From positions 50,429 to 114,428 of the forward strand of contig NZ_JACBJQ010000021.1 of NCBI RefSeq assembly GCF_013404075.1: a stretch of 64,000 nt of DNA. Reading direction: 5' to 3'. Of this stretch, positions 8,922 to 17,600 are shown in pieces. Each line of letters starts with the position of its first letter. Within the stretch, counting starts at the first letter, position 1. Made by a program: the position numbers and the translations under genes. This stretch comes from Mycolicibacterium vinylchloridicum (GTDB lineage: Bacteria > Actinomycetota > Actinomycetes > Mycobacteriales > Mycobacteriaceae). The notes beneath the pieces are model-generated. The model was not told where the DNA came from. It was given only the letters and a program-made list of their open reading frames with translations, and did no database searches.

Positions 8922-9720
8922 CGGGCTGACCTATCTTGCGCTGCTGGCCGGTGCGCTGATCACCCTGGCCCCGTTCGGCTTGGGGCTGCTCACCTCGTTC
9001 ACCTCCGCGCAGCAGTTCGCCACCGGCACACCGCTGTCGTTGCCCAGTCCCCCGACGCTGGCCAACTACGCCGGCCTCGGCGATGCCGGATTCGGCCGGG
9101 CACTGGCAGTCACCGCACTGATGACGGCGATGATCACGCTGGCGCAGCTCACGTTCTCCGTACTGGCGGGTTACGCGTTCGCGCGGCTGGAATTCCGCGG
9201 CCGCGACACGCTCTTCTGGCTGTACATCGCCACACTCATGGTGCCGGGCACCGTCACCGTCGTGCCGCTGTATCTGATGATGGCCGAGCTGGGATCGCGA
9301 AACACGTTCTGGGCGTTGGTGTTGCCGTTCCTGTTCGGCTCGCCCTACGCGATCTTCCTGCTGCGCGAATACTTTCGCGGCATCCCCGCCGACCTGGTCA
9401 ACGCCGCCCGCCTGGACGGGGCCAACACTCTGGACGTGATCGTGCACGTGGTGTTGCCGGCCAGCAAGCCGATCCTGGTAACGCTGACGTTGATCACGGT
9501 TGTCAGTCAATGGAATTCGTTCATGTGGCCGTTGGTGATCACCAGCGGTAGCAGCTGGCGGGTACTGACGGTCGCGACGGCCGGGCTGCAGACGCAGTAC
9601 AACGCGCAGTGGACGCTGGTGATGGCGGCGACGACGGTGGCGATCGTCCCGTTGATTGCGCTGTTCCTGGCGTTCCAGCGCCAGATCGTGCGCTCGATCG
9701 TCGTCACGGGCCTGAAATGA
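8908..9720 (+). CDS. uspB: Sugar ABC importer permease (UspB-like, MalG family)
   Basis: This 270-aa permease is the second membrane subunit of the importer. Six hydrophobic helices are visible. The EAA-like loop NAARLDGANTLDVIVHVVLP near residue 170 and the MalG-type ending (LFLAFQRQIVRSIVVTGLK) are both present. It starts within uspA and ends in an ATGA overlap with the binding-protein gene, so the three are translationally coupled. No ATP-binding subunit is encoded nearby. An ATPase shared with another sugar importer is the likely partner (inference from CUT1 systems with multitask ATPases). Confidence 0.9.
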   Translation: MTSRNGLTYLALLAGALITLAPFGLGLLTSFTSAQQFATGTPLSLPSPPTLANYAGLGDAGFGRALAVTALMTAMITLAQLTFSVLAGYAFARLEFRGRDTLFWLYIATLMVPGTVTVVPLYLMMAELGSRNTFWALVLPFLFGSPYAIFLLREYFRGIPADLVNAARLDGANTLDVIVHVVLPASKPILVTLTLITVVSQWNSFMWPLVITSGSSWRVLTVATAGLQTQYNAQWTLVMAATTVAIVPLIALFLAFQRQIVRSIVVTGLK

Positions 9721-10991
9721 GCTGGCCGCCGCGGTTGTCCACCCGGATGCTGGCCGGATTGATCACCGTCGCGCTGCTGCTGGTGGCCGGCGCACTGGTG
9801 CTGGGGCGCAGTGGCGACCCGTCCGGTAGAACCGTTGTCACCGTGCGGCTCTGGGATCCGGCCGTGGCCGCCGCCTACGCCGAGTCGTTCGCGGAGTTCA
9901 GCCGCAACCACCCCGGCATCGAGGTACGCACCGACGTCGTCGCGTACGCGGGCTACTTCGACACCCTGCGCACCGATGTCGCCGGCGGCGGCGCCGACGA
10001 CATCTTCTGGATCAACAACGCCAACTTCGCCGAATACGCCGACAACGGCCGACTGATGGCCATCGAACCCAGCGCCGACTGGGACCCGTCAGTGATCTCG
10101 CAGTTCACCAGGGGCGGCACGCTGTGGGGTGTGCCGCAGCTGACCGACGCCGGAATCGCCGTGTACTACAACGCCGACCTGCTGGCGGCAGGCGGCGTCG
10201 ACCCCGCCGAACTCGACAGCCTGCGCTGGGATCCTGACCCGAACGTCGACACCCTACGGCCGATGCTCAAGCGGCTCACCCACGGTAGGCAGTGGGGCTA
10301 CAACGCCGCCAACGACTTACAGGCGATCTATCTCAACTACATCGGCTCGGCGGGCGGGGTGTTCAACGACGGCGACCGGTTCGCCTTCGACAACCCACAA
10401 GCCGTCACCGCGTTCAGCTACGTCATCGGCCTGATCAACACCGACCAGGTCGCGCCCCCGGCGTCGGACACCAACGACAACGGCGACTTCTCCCGCAACC
10501 AGTTCTTGTCGGGGCGCATGGCGCTGTTCCAATCCGGCACCTACAACCTGGCTCAGGTGGCAGACCATGCGACGTTCCGCTGGGGTGTGGCGATGTTGCC
10601 GACCGGACCGGCCGGCCGGGTCAGCGTCACCAACGGCATTGTCGCCGCCGGCAATCCGGCCAGCCGCCATCCCCAGGCGGTGCGTGAGGTGCTGGCCTGG
10701 CTGGGCAGCACCCGCGGAAATGAGTACATCGGCCGCAACGGTGCGGCGATCCCCGCGGTGTTACCCGCTCAGCAGGTGTACTTCGACTACTGGTCGGCCA
10801 AAGGCGTGGACGTGCGGCCGTTCTTCACGGTGCTCGACGGCCCGCGGATCGCCGCGCCAGGCGGCGCCGGTTTCGCGGCGGGCTATCAGGCCATCAAGCC
10901 GTACTTCGATGAGATGTTCCTCGGCAGAACGCCTGTCGCCGAAGCACTGGCCGCCGCGCAAGAGGCCGCCAACACCGCGGCGGCGCGCTAG
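9717..10991 (+). CDS. uspC: Extracellular sugar-binding protein, membrane-anchored (UspC-like)
   Basis: This 424-aa family 1 solute-binding protein feeds the UspAB permeases. The N-terminus has a single hydrophobic segment (residues 11-30) followed by GRSGDPSG. There is no cysteine and therefore no lipobox, so it should be held by an uncleaved signal anchor or released by a type I cut rather than lipidated. The mature part shows the MalE-type layout, including DDIFWINNANFAEYAD near residue 98 and WGVPQLTDAGIAVYYN near residue 140. ATG overlaps the uspB stop (ATGA). Its end overlaps the convergent ecfT-like gene by 4 bases. Confidence 0.87.
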   Translation: MSWPPRLSTRMLAGLITVALLLVAGALVLGRSGDPSGRTVVTVRLWDPAVAAAYAESFAEFSRNHPGIEVRTDVVAYAGYFDTLRTDVAGGGADDIFWINNANFAEYADNGRLMAIEPSADWDPSVISQFTRGGTLWGVPQLTDAGIAVYYNADLLAAGGVDPAELDSLRWDPDPNVDTLRPMLKRLTHGRQWGYNAANDLQAIYLNYIGSAGGVFNDGDRFAFDNPQAVTAFSYVIGLINTDQVAPPASDTNDNGDFSRNQFLSGRMALFQSGTYNLAQVADHATFRWGVAMLPTGPAGRVSVTNGIVAAGNPASRHPQAVREVLAWLGSTRGNEYIGRNGAAIPAVLPAQQVYFDYWSAKGVDVRPFFTVLDGPRIAAPGGAGFAAGYQAIKPYFDEMFLGRTPVAEALAAAQEAANTAAAR

Positions 10992-11809
10992 ATGCCCGCC
11001 AGCACCGTCGCCTGCAAGACCGCCGACACCACAATCACCAGGCCACAGATCGTCAGCACCACCCAGTCCGCACGCCGCGGGCCCGACGGTGCCGCCGAGA
11101 TCAGGCCGGTGCCACCGCGTGCGGTGATCGCGTCGCCCATCTCATCGGCACGCCGCAGTGCCACCGTGATGCCGGCGGCCATCAGGTCGACGATCTCGAT
11201 CGCCCAGCGCCGGCGGCGAGCCCGGCGGCTGGTCAGCACCGGCCGCGGCCGCAACCGCCGCGCAGCGTAGAGCAACCGGAATTCGTCGAGCAGCATCGGA
11301 AAGGCCCGCAGCGCCAACGCAAGTGACACTGCCCAGTCGTCGACCGGGATGCGGAAGACCTTGAACGGCCGGCCCAGCTTCGCCACCGCGGGCGCGACGT
11401 CGGCGACATTCGTCGTCCACGACACCAACATGCCCAGCGCCAGCAGCACGATCGCGACTACCGTCACGCGCACGAACTTCAGCAGACCGCCGAGAGCAAT
11501 GGTGTAAGAGCCCAGATGCACTTCGGGCGCGCCCTCGCCCAGGGTCGCGGTGACACACCCCAGCAGCAGCAGAATCCACAGCCATATCGGCACCGACGGC
11601 ACGACACCGCGCGGGATGCGTGCCATCCGGATCGCGATGACGATGAGGATCGTGACCAGCGCCAACGGCACCCAATCCGGGTAGAACGCCAGCAGGGCCG
11701 AGAACCCGAGGACGACAAGGATTTTGGTGCCCGCCCACAGCTCGTGGATGGTTGAGGTTCCGGGCACCGGACGCAGCAGCACCACCGGGCGGGCCTGCCG
11801 GGTGCTCAT
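10988..11809 (-). CDS. ECF transporter T component (EcfT-like)
   Basis: This 273-aa membrane protein has about five to six hydrophobic helices and a basic cytoplasmic loop (LYAARRLRPRPVLTSRRARRRR near residue 185), typical of EcfT subunits that couple to the ATPases. It follows the fused S-A-A gene with an ATGA overlap, so the two proteins should form one vitamin or metal importer. It corresponds in position to M. tuberculosis Rv2325c (from memory). The substrate is unknown. Confidence 0.85.
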   Translation of the reverse strand: MSTRQARPVVLLRPVPGTSTIHELWAGTKILVVLGFSALLAFYPDWVPLALVTILIVIAIRMARIPRGVVPSVPIWLWILLLLGCVTATLGEGAPEVHLGSYTIALGGLLKFVRVTVVAIVLLALGMLVSWTTNVADVAPAVAKLGRPFKVFRIPVDDWAVSLALALRAFPMLLDEFRLLYAARRLRPRPVLTSRRARRRRWAIEIVDLMAAGITVALRRADEMGDAITARGGTGLISAAPSGPRRADWVVLTICGLVIVVSAVLQATVLAGI

Positions 11810-13857
11810 GACGGCCCCTCGGTCAGCACGCCGCCGTTCAGATGCAGGGTGCGCGGGCACAGCTCTTCCAGACCGACGAAGTCGTGCGAGATCACCACGA
11901 CGGTCAGGCCGCTGTTGCGGCGCAGATCGCTGAGCAATCGCAGCAGCCCCTGCTGACTGGCGGCGTCCAGGCCGGCCAGCGGTTCGTCGAGGATCAGTGC
12001 CTGCGGTGAGCGGGCCAGCAGGCCGGCGATCACCACGCGACGCATCTGCCCACCCGAGAGTTGGTCGATGCGGCGCCCGGCCAGCGACGCGTCCAATCCG
12101 ACCTTCGCCAGCGCCGCAGTCACCCGCGCGTGATCGTGGGGCGAAAACCCGGCCGCGGAAGCGACTTCCAGGTCGACGCGGCTGCGCATCAGCTGTAGCC
12201 GGGCGGCCTGGAACGCGATCGCCACCTCGCCCACGCATTCCGGCGCGGGCCGTCCCCGCACCAGGCAGGAGCCGGTGGTCGGCGTGGTCAGTCCCGCCAT
12301 GATCCAGGCCAGGGTGGACTTTCCAGAACCGTTGCCGCCGTGGATCAGCACGCCCTCGCCGTCGTGCACCGTGAAGCTGACGTCGTTCAGCGCAGGCTTG
12401 GCCCACGGTGTGCCGCTGGCATATTCGTGTCCGACATTCGACAACTGCAGCACCGGCTCCGCCGCGCGCGGGGTTGCACTGACCGTCGCCGTCGGCGCAG
12501 CCGTGCTCTCGACCAGATGCGCATTGTCCTGCGACTCGCTGAGTTTGACGATGCGGTCGGCGGTGTCCGCCTCGTTGTTGTAGTGGGTGATCTGCACCAG
12601 CGCCATCCGGTGCCGTTCGGTCAAACCGGACAACACGTTCAGCAGCGCCTCGCGCCCGCGCTGGTCGACCATGCTGGTGACTTCGTCGGCGATCAGCAGC
12701 GACGGCTGACGCGCCAGCGCCGCCGCGACGGCCAGGCGCTGAAGCTCACCCCCGGACAGGCCGCCGGTGTCGCGCTCCTCCATGCCGCCCAGCCCGACCT
12801 CGGTGAGCAGCTCGGCAACGTCGGTGTCCGTTCCCGGCGGCAGGCCCCACACCACGTCGTCGGCGACTCGTGTTCCCAGCACCTGACTTTCGGGATGCTG
12901 CATGATGACCGCCGTCCCGCCCAACCGCCCCAGGCCGACCGCGCCGGGGCGTTCGATCGTGCCGGAGGTCGGCTCCCGCCCGGACAGCAGCAGCATCAGC
13001 GTGGTCTTGCCGGAACCGTTGGCGCCGGTGATCGCGACGGCCTCGCCGGCGTCCACGGTCAGGCTCAGCGGCCGAAGCGCGTCGTGGGTGGCGTTGGGGT
13101 ACCGGAACCTTGCGTCGACCAGCCGCACCGGAACCGGTGCGACAGGCTCGGATTCGTCCGGTGTTTCGAGCTTGTGCACATCGGGGATGCCGCTGAGCCG
13201 ATCCAGCACCCGCGACAGCGCCCACCAACCGACCAGGGTCACGATCATGATCGAGACGATCGCGTAGAACATCAGCAGCACCGGCCAGTACTGCAGGCCG
13301 AGCCCGAAGATATGCCTGGCGTCCTGGGCCGCCGGACGGAACGGCTCGAAGTGCGACACCACCGAGATGACACCGTCGAAGTTGGCGGTCATCGCCGAGA
13401 AGGTCAGCGTGCGCAGCCGCACGAGCACCGTGAGGGCGGCAATGATGAACAGCCCGAAAACCACTCCTGCCACCAGTCCCACGGCGATGACGGTCGGGGT
13501 GCCCCGCTCGCGGCGTTTCATGATGCCGGCCAGCCCGCCCACGTAGGCGCAGTTGACCACCACCATCAATCCGCTCACGCCGGCGATCAGGAACGCGACG
13601 ACGCCCGCGGCGAACGTGGCGGCCAGCAGCACCCGGAGGCGGTAGCGGTAGCCGAGCAGGCCCATCGGAACCGTGGTCAGCAGTGACAGTCCCCCGGCGA
13701 ACGGGACGACGACGGAGATGATGGACAGCGCGGCGGCGAGCGCGGCCATCACGGAGGCCTGGGCCATCTCCACTGGTGACAGCGAGCGGCCTTGACGGCG
13801 ATCGATCGACGACCCGGGCGACGGCGGCGCAGGCGCCTCCGGTCTGGTCGCGGTCAT
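11806..13857 (-). CDS. Fused ECF importer protein: S-like membrane domain plus two ABC ATPases
   Basis: This 683-aa protein combines three modules. Residues 30-235 are a five- to six-helix membrane domain like an ECF S component. Residues 240-450 form a first ABC ATPase (Walker A GANGSGKTT, signature LSGGELQRLAV, Walker B LLIADE). Residues 470-680 form a second (GGNGSGKST, LSGGQMRRVVI, LILDE). Both ATPase sites look complete. ATG 13857 was preferred; a frame open to 13920 adds 21 residues with no hydrophobic start. S, A and A are normally separate proteins, but this arrangement matches Rv2326c. The transported substrate is unknown. Confidence 0.87.
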   Translation of the reverse strand: MTATRPEAPAPPSPGSSIDRRQGRSLSPVEMAQASVMAALAAALSIISVVVPFAGGLSLLTTVPMGLLGYRYRLRVLLAATFAAGVVAFLIAGVSGLMVVVNCAYVGGLAGIMKRRERGTPTVIAVGLVAGVVFGLFIIAALTVLVRLRTLTFSAMTANFDGVISVVSHFEPFRPAAQDARHIFGLGLQYWPVLLMFYAIVSIMIVTLVGWWALSRVLDRLSGIPDVHKLETPDESEPVAPVPVRLVDARFRYPNATHDALRPLSLTVDAGEAVAITGANGSGKTTLMLLLSGREPTSGTIERPGAVGLGRLGGTAVIMQHPESQVLGTRVADDVVWGLPPGTDTDVAELLTEVGLGGMEERDTGGLSGGELQRLAVAAALARQPSLLIADEVTSMVDQRGREALLNVLSGLTERHRMALVQITHYNNEADTADRIVKLSESQDNAHLVESTAAPTATVSATPRAAEPVLQLSNVGHEYASGTPWAKPALNDVSFTVHDGEGVLIHGGNGSGKSTLAWIMAGLTTPTTGSCLVRGRPAPECVGEVAIAFQAARLQLMRSRVDLEVASAAGFSPHDHARVTAALAKVGLDASLAGRRIDQLSGGQMRRVVIAGLLARSPQALILDEPLAGLDAASQQGLLRLLSDLRRNSGLTVVVISHDFVGLEELCPRTLHLNGGVLTEGPS

Positions 13858-13954
13858 CACCTGATTCTGCCAGCCGTTGCGACCGGGCAGGTTGTTCGAC
13901 CTGCCGCCGCCTGTGGACATCCTGTGAGGTAGGCCACCTGCACCCTGGTCGGCA

Positions 13955-13971
13955 ACATAGTATTTCTATGT
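13955..13971. promoter_or_regulatory. Probable MarR operator, ACATAG-TATTT-CTATGT palindrome
   Basis: A perfect 6-bp inverted repeat with a 5-base spacer lies 4 bases before the first ATG of the marR gene and about 100 bases upstream of the divergent ECF gene. It is the only AT-rich symmetric element in this intergenic region. The location and dyad fit autoregulation by the adjacent MarR protein (inference). Confidence 0.5.
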
Positions 13972-13975
13972 AAAT

Positions 13976-14449
13976 ATGGAACGCATGAGTCCGACGCCCA
14001 CCCAAGAACGCCCCGGCGCCTCACCCGCCTTGGGATCCGAGCTGCTCGGCGTCATCGCACGGCTCAACCGGCTGGCCACCCAGCGCATCCGGCTGCCGCT
14101 TCCCTGGGCGCAGGCCCGGCTGCTCGGCACCATCGATGACCAGGGCGAAGCCCGGATCTCCGACTTGGCCGAACTCGACCATTGCTCCCAGCCGACGATG
14201 ACCACCCAGGTCCGTCGCCTGGAGGACGCCGGCCTGGTGGCCCGCACTCCCGATCCCGACGATGCGCGTGCCGTCCGCATCCGCATCACGCCCAAGGGCC
14301 AGACGATCCTGGCCCAGGTCCGCGCCGACCGCGCCGCGGTGATAGACCCGCGCATCGCGCAGTTGTCCGACGAGGACCGCGAAATTCTGTCGACCGCCGT
14401 CGGAGCCTTGCATCGCCTGCTCGACGACCTCGACACGTCACCGAAGTAG
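13976..14449 (+). CDS. MarR family transcriptional regulator
   Basis: This 157-aa winged-helix regulator has helix-turn-helix ARISDLAELDHCSQPTMTTQVRRLEDAGLV (residues 60-89) and a wing with DPDDARAVRIRITPKG. The first ATG (13976) directly abuts the palindrome. An ATG at 13985 is also possible and would fit a leaderless transcript, with AAATAT as the -10 seven bases upstream. It stands 17 bases before an MFS transporter gene, a classic repressor-pump pairing. The position also matches Rv2327 beside the ECF genes. Confidence 0.87.
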   Translation: MERMSPTPTQERPGASPALGSELLGVIARLNRLATQRIRLPLPWAQARLLGTIDDQGEARISDLAELDHCSQPTMTTQVRRLEDAGLVARTPDPDDARAVRIRITPKGQTILAQVRADRAAVIDPRIAQLSDEDREILSTAVGALHRLLDDLDTSPK

Positions 14450-14466
14450 TGAGGAGTGAGCCACTC

Positions 14467-15666
14467 ATGTGGCGCCAACCCAAGGCCGTCTGGGCCGTCG
14501 CGTTCGCATCCGTCGTCGCCTTCATGGGCATCGGACTCGTCGACCCGATCCTGAAACCCATCGCCGACAATCTCGACGCCACGCCGTCACAGGTGTCGCT
14601 GCTGTTCACCAGCTACATGGCGGTGATGGGGGTGGCGATGCTGATCACTGGCGTGGTGTCCAGCCGCATCGGCCCGAAACGCACACTGCTGCTTGGCCTG
14701 GTGATCATCATCGCCGGGGCGGGACTCGCGGGGATGAGCGACACCGTCATGGGCATCGTCGGCTGGCGCGCGCTGTGGGGCCTGGGTAACGCCCTGTTCA
14801 TCGCGACCGCGCTGGCCACCATCGTCAGCTCCGCGCGCGGTTCGGTGGCCCAGGCGATCATCCTCTACGAGGCGGCGCTGGGACTCGGTATCGCGGTCGG
14901 TCCGCTGGTCGGCGGCGTGCTCGGCGAAATCTCATGGCGCGGGCCGTTCTTCGGGGTGTCGGCATTGATGGCCGTCGCGCTGGTGGTGACGACGGTGCTG
15001 CTGCCGGACACTCCATGCCCACAACGGTCCACCACCTTGGCCGATCCGTTCCTGGCGCTGCGGCACCGCGGACTGCTCGGTGTGGCAATCACCGCTCTGC
15101 TGTACAACTTCGGCTTCTTCACACTGCTCGCGTTCACGCCGTTCCCGCTCGACATGGGCGCACACGAGATAGGTCTGATCTTCTTCGGCTGGGGCCTGTG
15201 TCTGGCGTTCACGTCGGTGCTCGTCGCCCCGCGTCTGCAGCACCGCTTCGGCACGGTGCGGGTGCTGGTGATCAACCTGCTGTGCTTCTCGGCGCTGCTG
15301 GTGGTGATGGGGGTGGCCACCGAGAACAAGGGGATCCTCGCGGCCTGCGTTGTGATCGCCGGGTTGTTCATCGGCATCAACAACACGCTGATCACCGAGA
15401 CGGTGATGAAGGCGGCGCCCCTCGAGCGCGGGGTCGCGTCGGCGGCCTACAGCTTCATGCGATTCGGCGGGGCCGCCGTCGCGCCGTGGCTGGCCGGGGT
15501 GCTGGGCGAGCGGGTCAGTGTGCACCTGCCGTTCTGGGTGGGCGCGGGTGCGGTGCTGGCCGGCGCCTTGGTACTCATGGCCACTGGCCGCCACTTGAGC
15601 GGTATTGACACAGAGCATGATGAGGTCGAGCAGGCCACTGCGGTGACCGTCGGCAGCGACAGCTGA
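14467..15666 (+). CDS. MFS drug/efflux transporter
   Basis: This 399-aa integral membrane protein has 12 predicted helices and no extended loops. It has MFS features such as the early D-PILKPIADNLDATPSQVSLL segment and a motif-A-like loop (SSRIGPKRTLLLG, near residue 65). ATG 14467 is preceded by GAGGAG at 14451. It lies just after the marR gene and is presumably repressed by it. The likely role is proton-driven export of a toxic compound, with unknown substrate. Confidence 0.87.
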   Translation: MWRQPKAVWAVAFASVVAFMGIGLVDPILKPIADNLDATPSQVSLLFTSYMAVMGVAMLITGVVSSRIGPKRTLLLGLVIIIAGAGLAGMSDTVMGIVGWRALWGLGNALFIATALATIVSSARGSVAQAIILYEAALGLGIAVGPLVGGVLGEISWRGPFFGVSALMAVALVVTTVLLPDTPCPQRSTTLADPFLALRHRGLLGVAITALLYNFGFFTLLAFTPFPLDMGAHEIGLIFFGWGLCLAFTSVLVAPRLQHRFGTVRVLVINLLCFSALLVVMGVATENKGILAACVVIAGLFIGINNTLITETVMKAAPLERGVASAAYSFMRFGGAAVAPWLAGVLGERVSVHLPFWVGAGAVLAGALVLMATGRHLSGIDTEHDEVEQATAVTVGSDS

Positions 15667-15693
15667 CACCCGGGGGCCGACCCGAGGAGAACG

Positions 15694-16566
15694 ATGCAGT
15701 TCTGGTGCGGCACGCCGTTCATGAAGACCACGGAGTCGCTGGCGGTCGCGCGCATGGTCGACGAAGCCGGCTACGACGGCATGATCTGCGCCGATCACCT
15801 GATCTACCCGCGCGAACTGCGCTCGCCGTATCCGTCGCCGACCGGCAAGCCGGGCTGGGAGCCGGACACCGCGTGGCCGGACACCTGGGTGCTGATCGGC
15901 GCGATGGCCGCGGTGACCACACAGCTGCGATTCTCCAACGCCGTCTACGTCGCGCCGGCCCGCCCGCTGATCGAAGTCGCCAAGCAGGTGGCGACAGCAG
16001 CATCGATATCCGAGGGCCGGGTGTCGCTCGGCGTCGGAATCGGTTGGATGCGTGAGGAATACGAGCTGCTCGGCCAGGAGTTCGGCAACCGCGGCAAGCG
16101 CCTCGACGAGATGATCCCCGCGCTACGGGCGCTGTGGCAGGGCGGCTGGGTGTCGTGGAGCGGCCGGCACTACCAGGTGCCGGAGATGATGATCGAGCCG
16201 CATCCACCCCGGCCGGTGCCGATTCTGTGCGGCGGCGAATCCGACGCCGCACTGCGGCGCGCGGCAGCGCTGTGCGACGGGTGGATCGGGACGGCCTACA
16301 CCCTCGACGGCGCGGCGGCCTACGTTGCCAAGCTGGATGCGTTGCGCCGCGAATTCGGCCGCGCGGATCAACCTTTCGAGATCATGCTGGCACTCATCGA
16401 TCCCCCGACACCGGAGCTGTACAAGCGCGCGCAAGACATCGGCATCACGGCGGTGATGTGCGCGCCGTGGATGACAGACCCCGACGTCGCCGCAGGCGTC
16501 GACGTGGAGCGCTACCGCGCGCCGATCGAAAAGTTCGCCGAAACCGTTGTCGCCGAATGCCGTTGA
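15694..16566 (+). CDS. Luciferase-like (LLM) F420-dependent-type oxidoreductase
   Basis: This 290-aa protein has the bacterial luciferase-like TIM-barrel pattern. Features include the opening MQFWCGTPF, ICADHLIYP near residue 33, LGVGIGWMREEYELLGQEF near residue 110, and PHPPRPVPILCGGESDAALRRAA near residue 170. Mycobacterial members usually use coenzyme F420 rather than FMN, so F420 is the likely cofactor (inference). GAGGAGAACG precedes ATG 15694. It may be co-transcribed with the MFS gene 27 bases upstream. The substrate is unknown. Confidence 0.85.
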   Translation: MQFWCGTPFMKTTESLAVARMVDEAGYDGMICADHLIYPRELRSPYPSPTGKPGWEPDTAWPDTWVLIGAMAAVTTQLRFSNAVYVAPARPLIEVAKQVATAASISEGRVSLGVGIGWMREEYELLGQEFGNRGKRLDEMIPALRALWQGGWVSWSGRHYQVPEMMIEPHPPRPVPILCGGESDAALRRAAALCDGWIGTAYTLDGAAAYVAKLDALRREFGRADQPFEIMLALIDPPTPELYKRAQDIGITAVMCAPWMTDPDVAAGVDVERYRAPIEKFAETVVAECR

Positions 16567-16570
16567 GCAC

Positions 16571-17458
16571 TCACATCCAGACGGTTGCCTTCGGCCCTTC
16601 CCTGGGCTGAGCGAGCGGGTGCCCGGCACCCAGCAGGTTGCCGGTGATGACGGAGCAGAACCGGTACATCGCAATATCGAAGATGCCGTTGCTCATCGGC
16701 TGCTCGATGAAATGACCGAGCCGTTCGGCGCCGATGAACACCGTCATCAGCAGCAGACCGATGATCACACCGGCGAATGGATGCGTGGAGCCATCCAGCC
16801 TGCTGAAAGCCATGACCGCGAAGAACCAGGCCAGCGAACGGATGAAGATCTCGTAGTGCAGCGGGATCGGCTCGTTGCGGATGCGTTCCAGACCGCTCTG
16901 AGCGGTCACCAGAGCGGTGTTGACGCTCACCAGCATCACCCGTGCCTGATTGTCGATGAGGCCATCGGCAGACAACTTCTGAATGTCGACGGCCTGATCG
17001 GTCATCAACTCGACGGCGTTGGCGTCGTCGGGATCCTCCGGCGTCAGGTCGCGAACCCCCGGAAGCGCCGGGACTCCACGCAGGTCCGCGGCGAGCTGCC
17101 AGGCGTAGCGCACCTGGCGGCGGCGCATGCGGTCCAGAATGGCCGTCATCTCGGGAGTTCCGGAGTCGACCGAACACAGGGCGTTGTGGGTGGCGCGGGA
17201 GTTGATGATGACGTTGCCCCACAGCGTGCGGGCCTCCCACCAGCGGTTGTAGGCGGTGGTGTTGCGGAAGCCGATGAACACCGACGCGCCGATACCGAGC
17301 ACCGACAGCACAGCCGAGGCGTAGTCGATCTGGGTGGGATCGGGAATCGGGATCAGCACGGCTGCCACCACGATGATCGCCAGCAGATCCCAGCGCATCT
17401 GCCAGCACACCAGACCCGACACCTTGAGCGGGCCCAGCTTCCCGACGCTACGAATCAC
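16571..17458 (-). CDS. Bestrophin-family (UPF0187) membrane channel protein
   Basis: This 295-aa protein has the bestrophin-like layout: two N-terminal helices (WDLLAIIVVAAVLIPIPDP, near 24-42, and YASAVLSVLGIGASVFIGF, 46-64), then FRNTTAYNRWWEARTLWGN (64-82), which is diagnostic of the family. A long helical cytosolic region and two C-terminal helices follow. Bacterial homologues form pentameric ion channels. The physiological ion here is unknown. It converges with the LLM gene with only 4 bases between the stops. Confidence 0.87.
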   Translation of the reverse strand: MIRSVGKLGPLKVSGLVCWQMRWDLLAIIVVAAVLIPIPDPTQIDYASAVLSVLGIGASVFIGFRNTTAYNRWWEARTLWGNVIINSRATHNALCSVDSGTPEMTAILDRMRRRQVRYAWQLAADLRGVPALPGVRDLTPEDPDDANAVELMTDQAVDIQKLSADGLIDNQARVMLVSVNTALVTAQSGLERIRNEPIPLHYEIFIRSLAWFFAVMAFSRLDGSTHPFAGVIIGLLLMTVFIGAERLGHFIEQPMSNGIFDIAMYRFCSVITGNLLGAGHPLAQPREGPKATVWM

Positions 17459-17600
17459 CGCGTCAGCGTATTACCTGGCCGGGGCCAGTCGGCAGAGGCG
17501 GACGAATATTCGCTCCACGGGTCGGCTCACATCCAATCCGGTTTGCCCGTGTTTGCCACAACCGCGTTTATGGAAGGGGCGGCGGGGATACTTTCGGGTG

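Noticed and set aside
12340..13686. 448-aa plus-strand frame opposite the ECF fusion
   Set aside because: Shadow of the two ABC domains. The translation is Arg/Gln/His-rich and lacks a ribosome-binding site.
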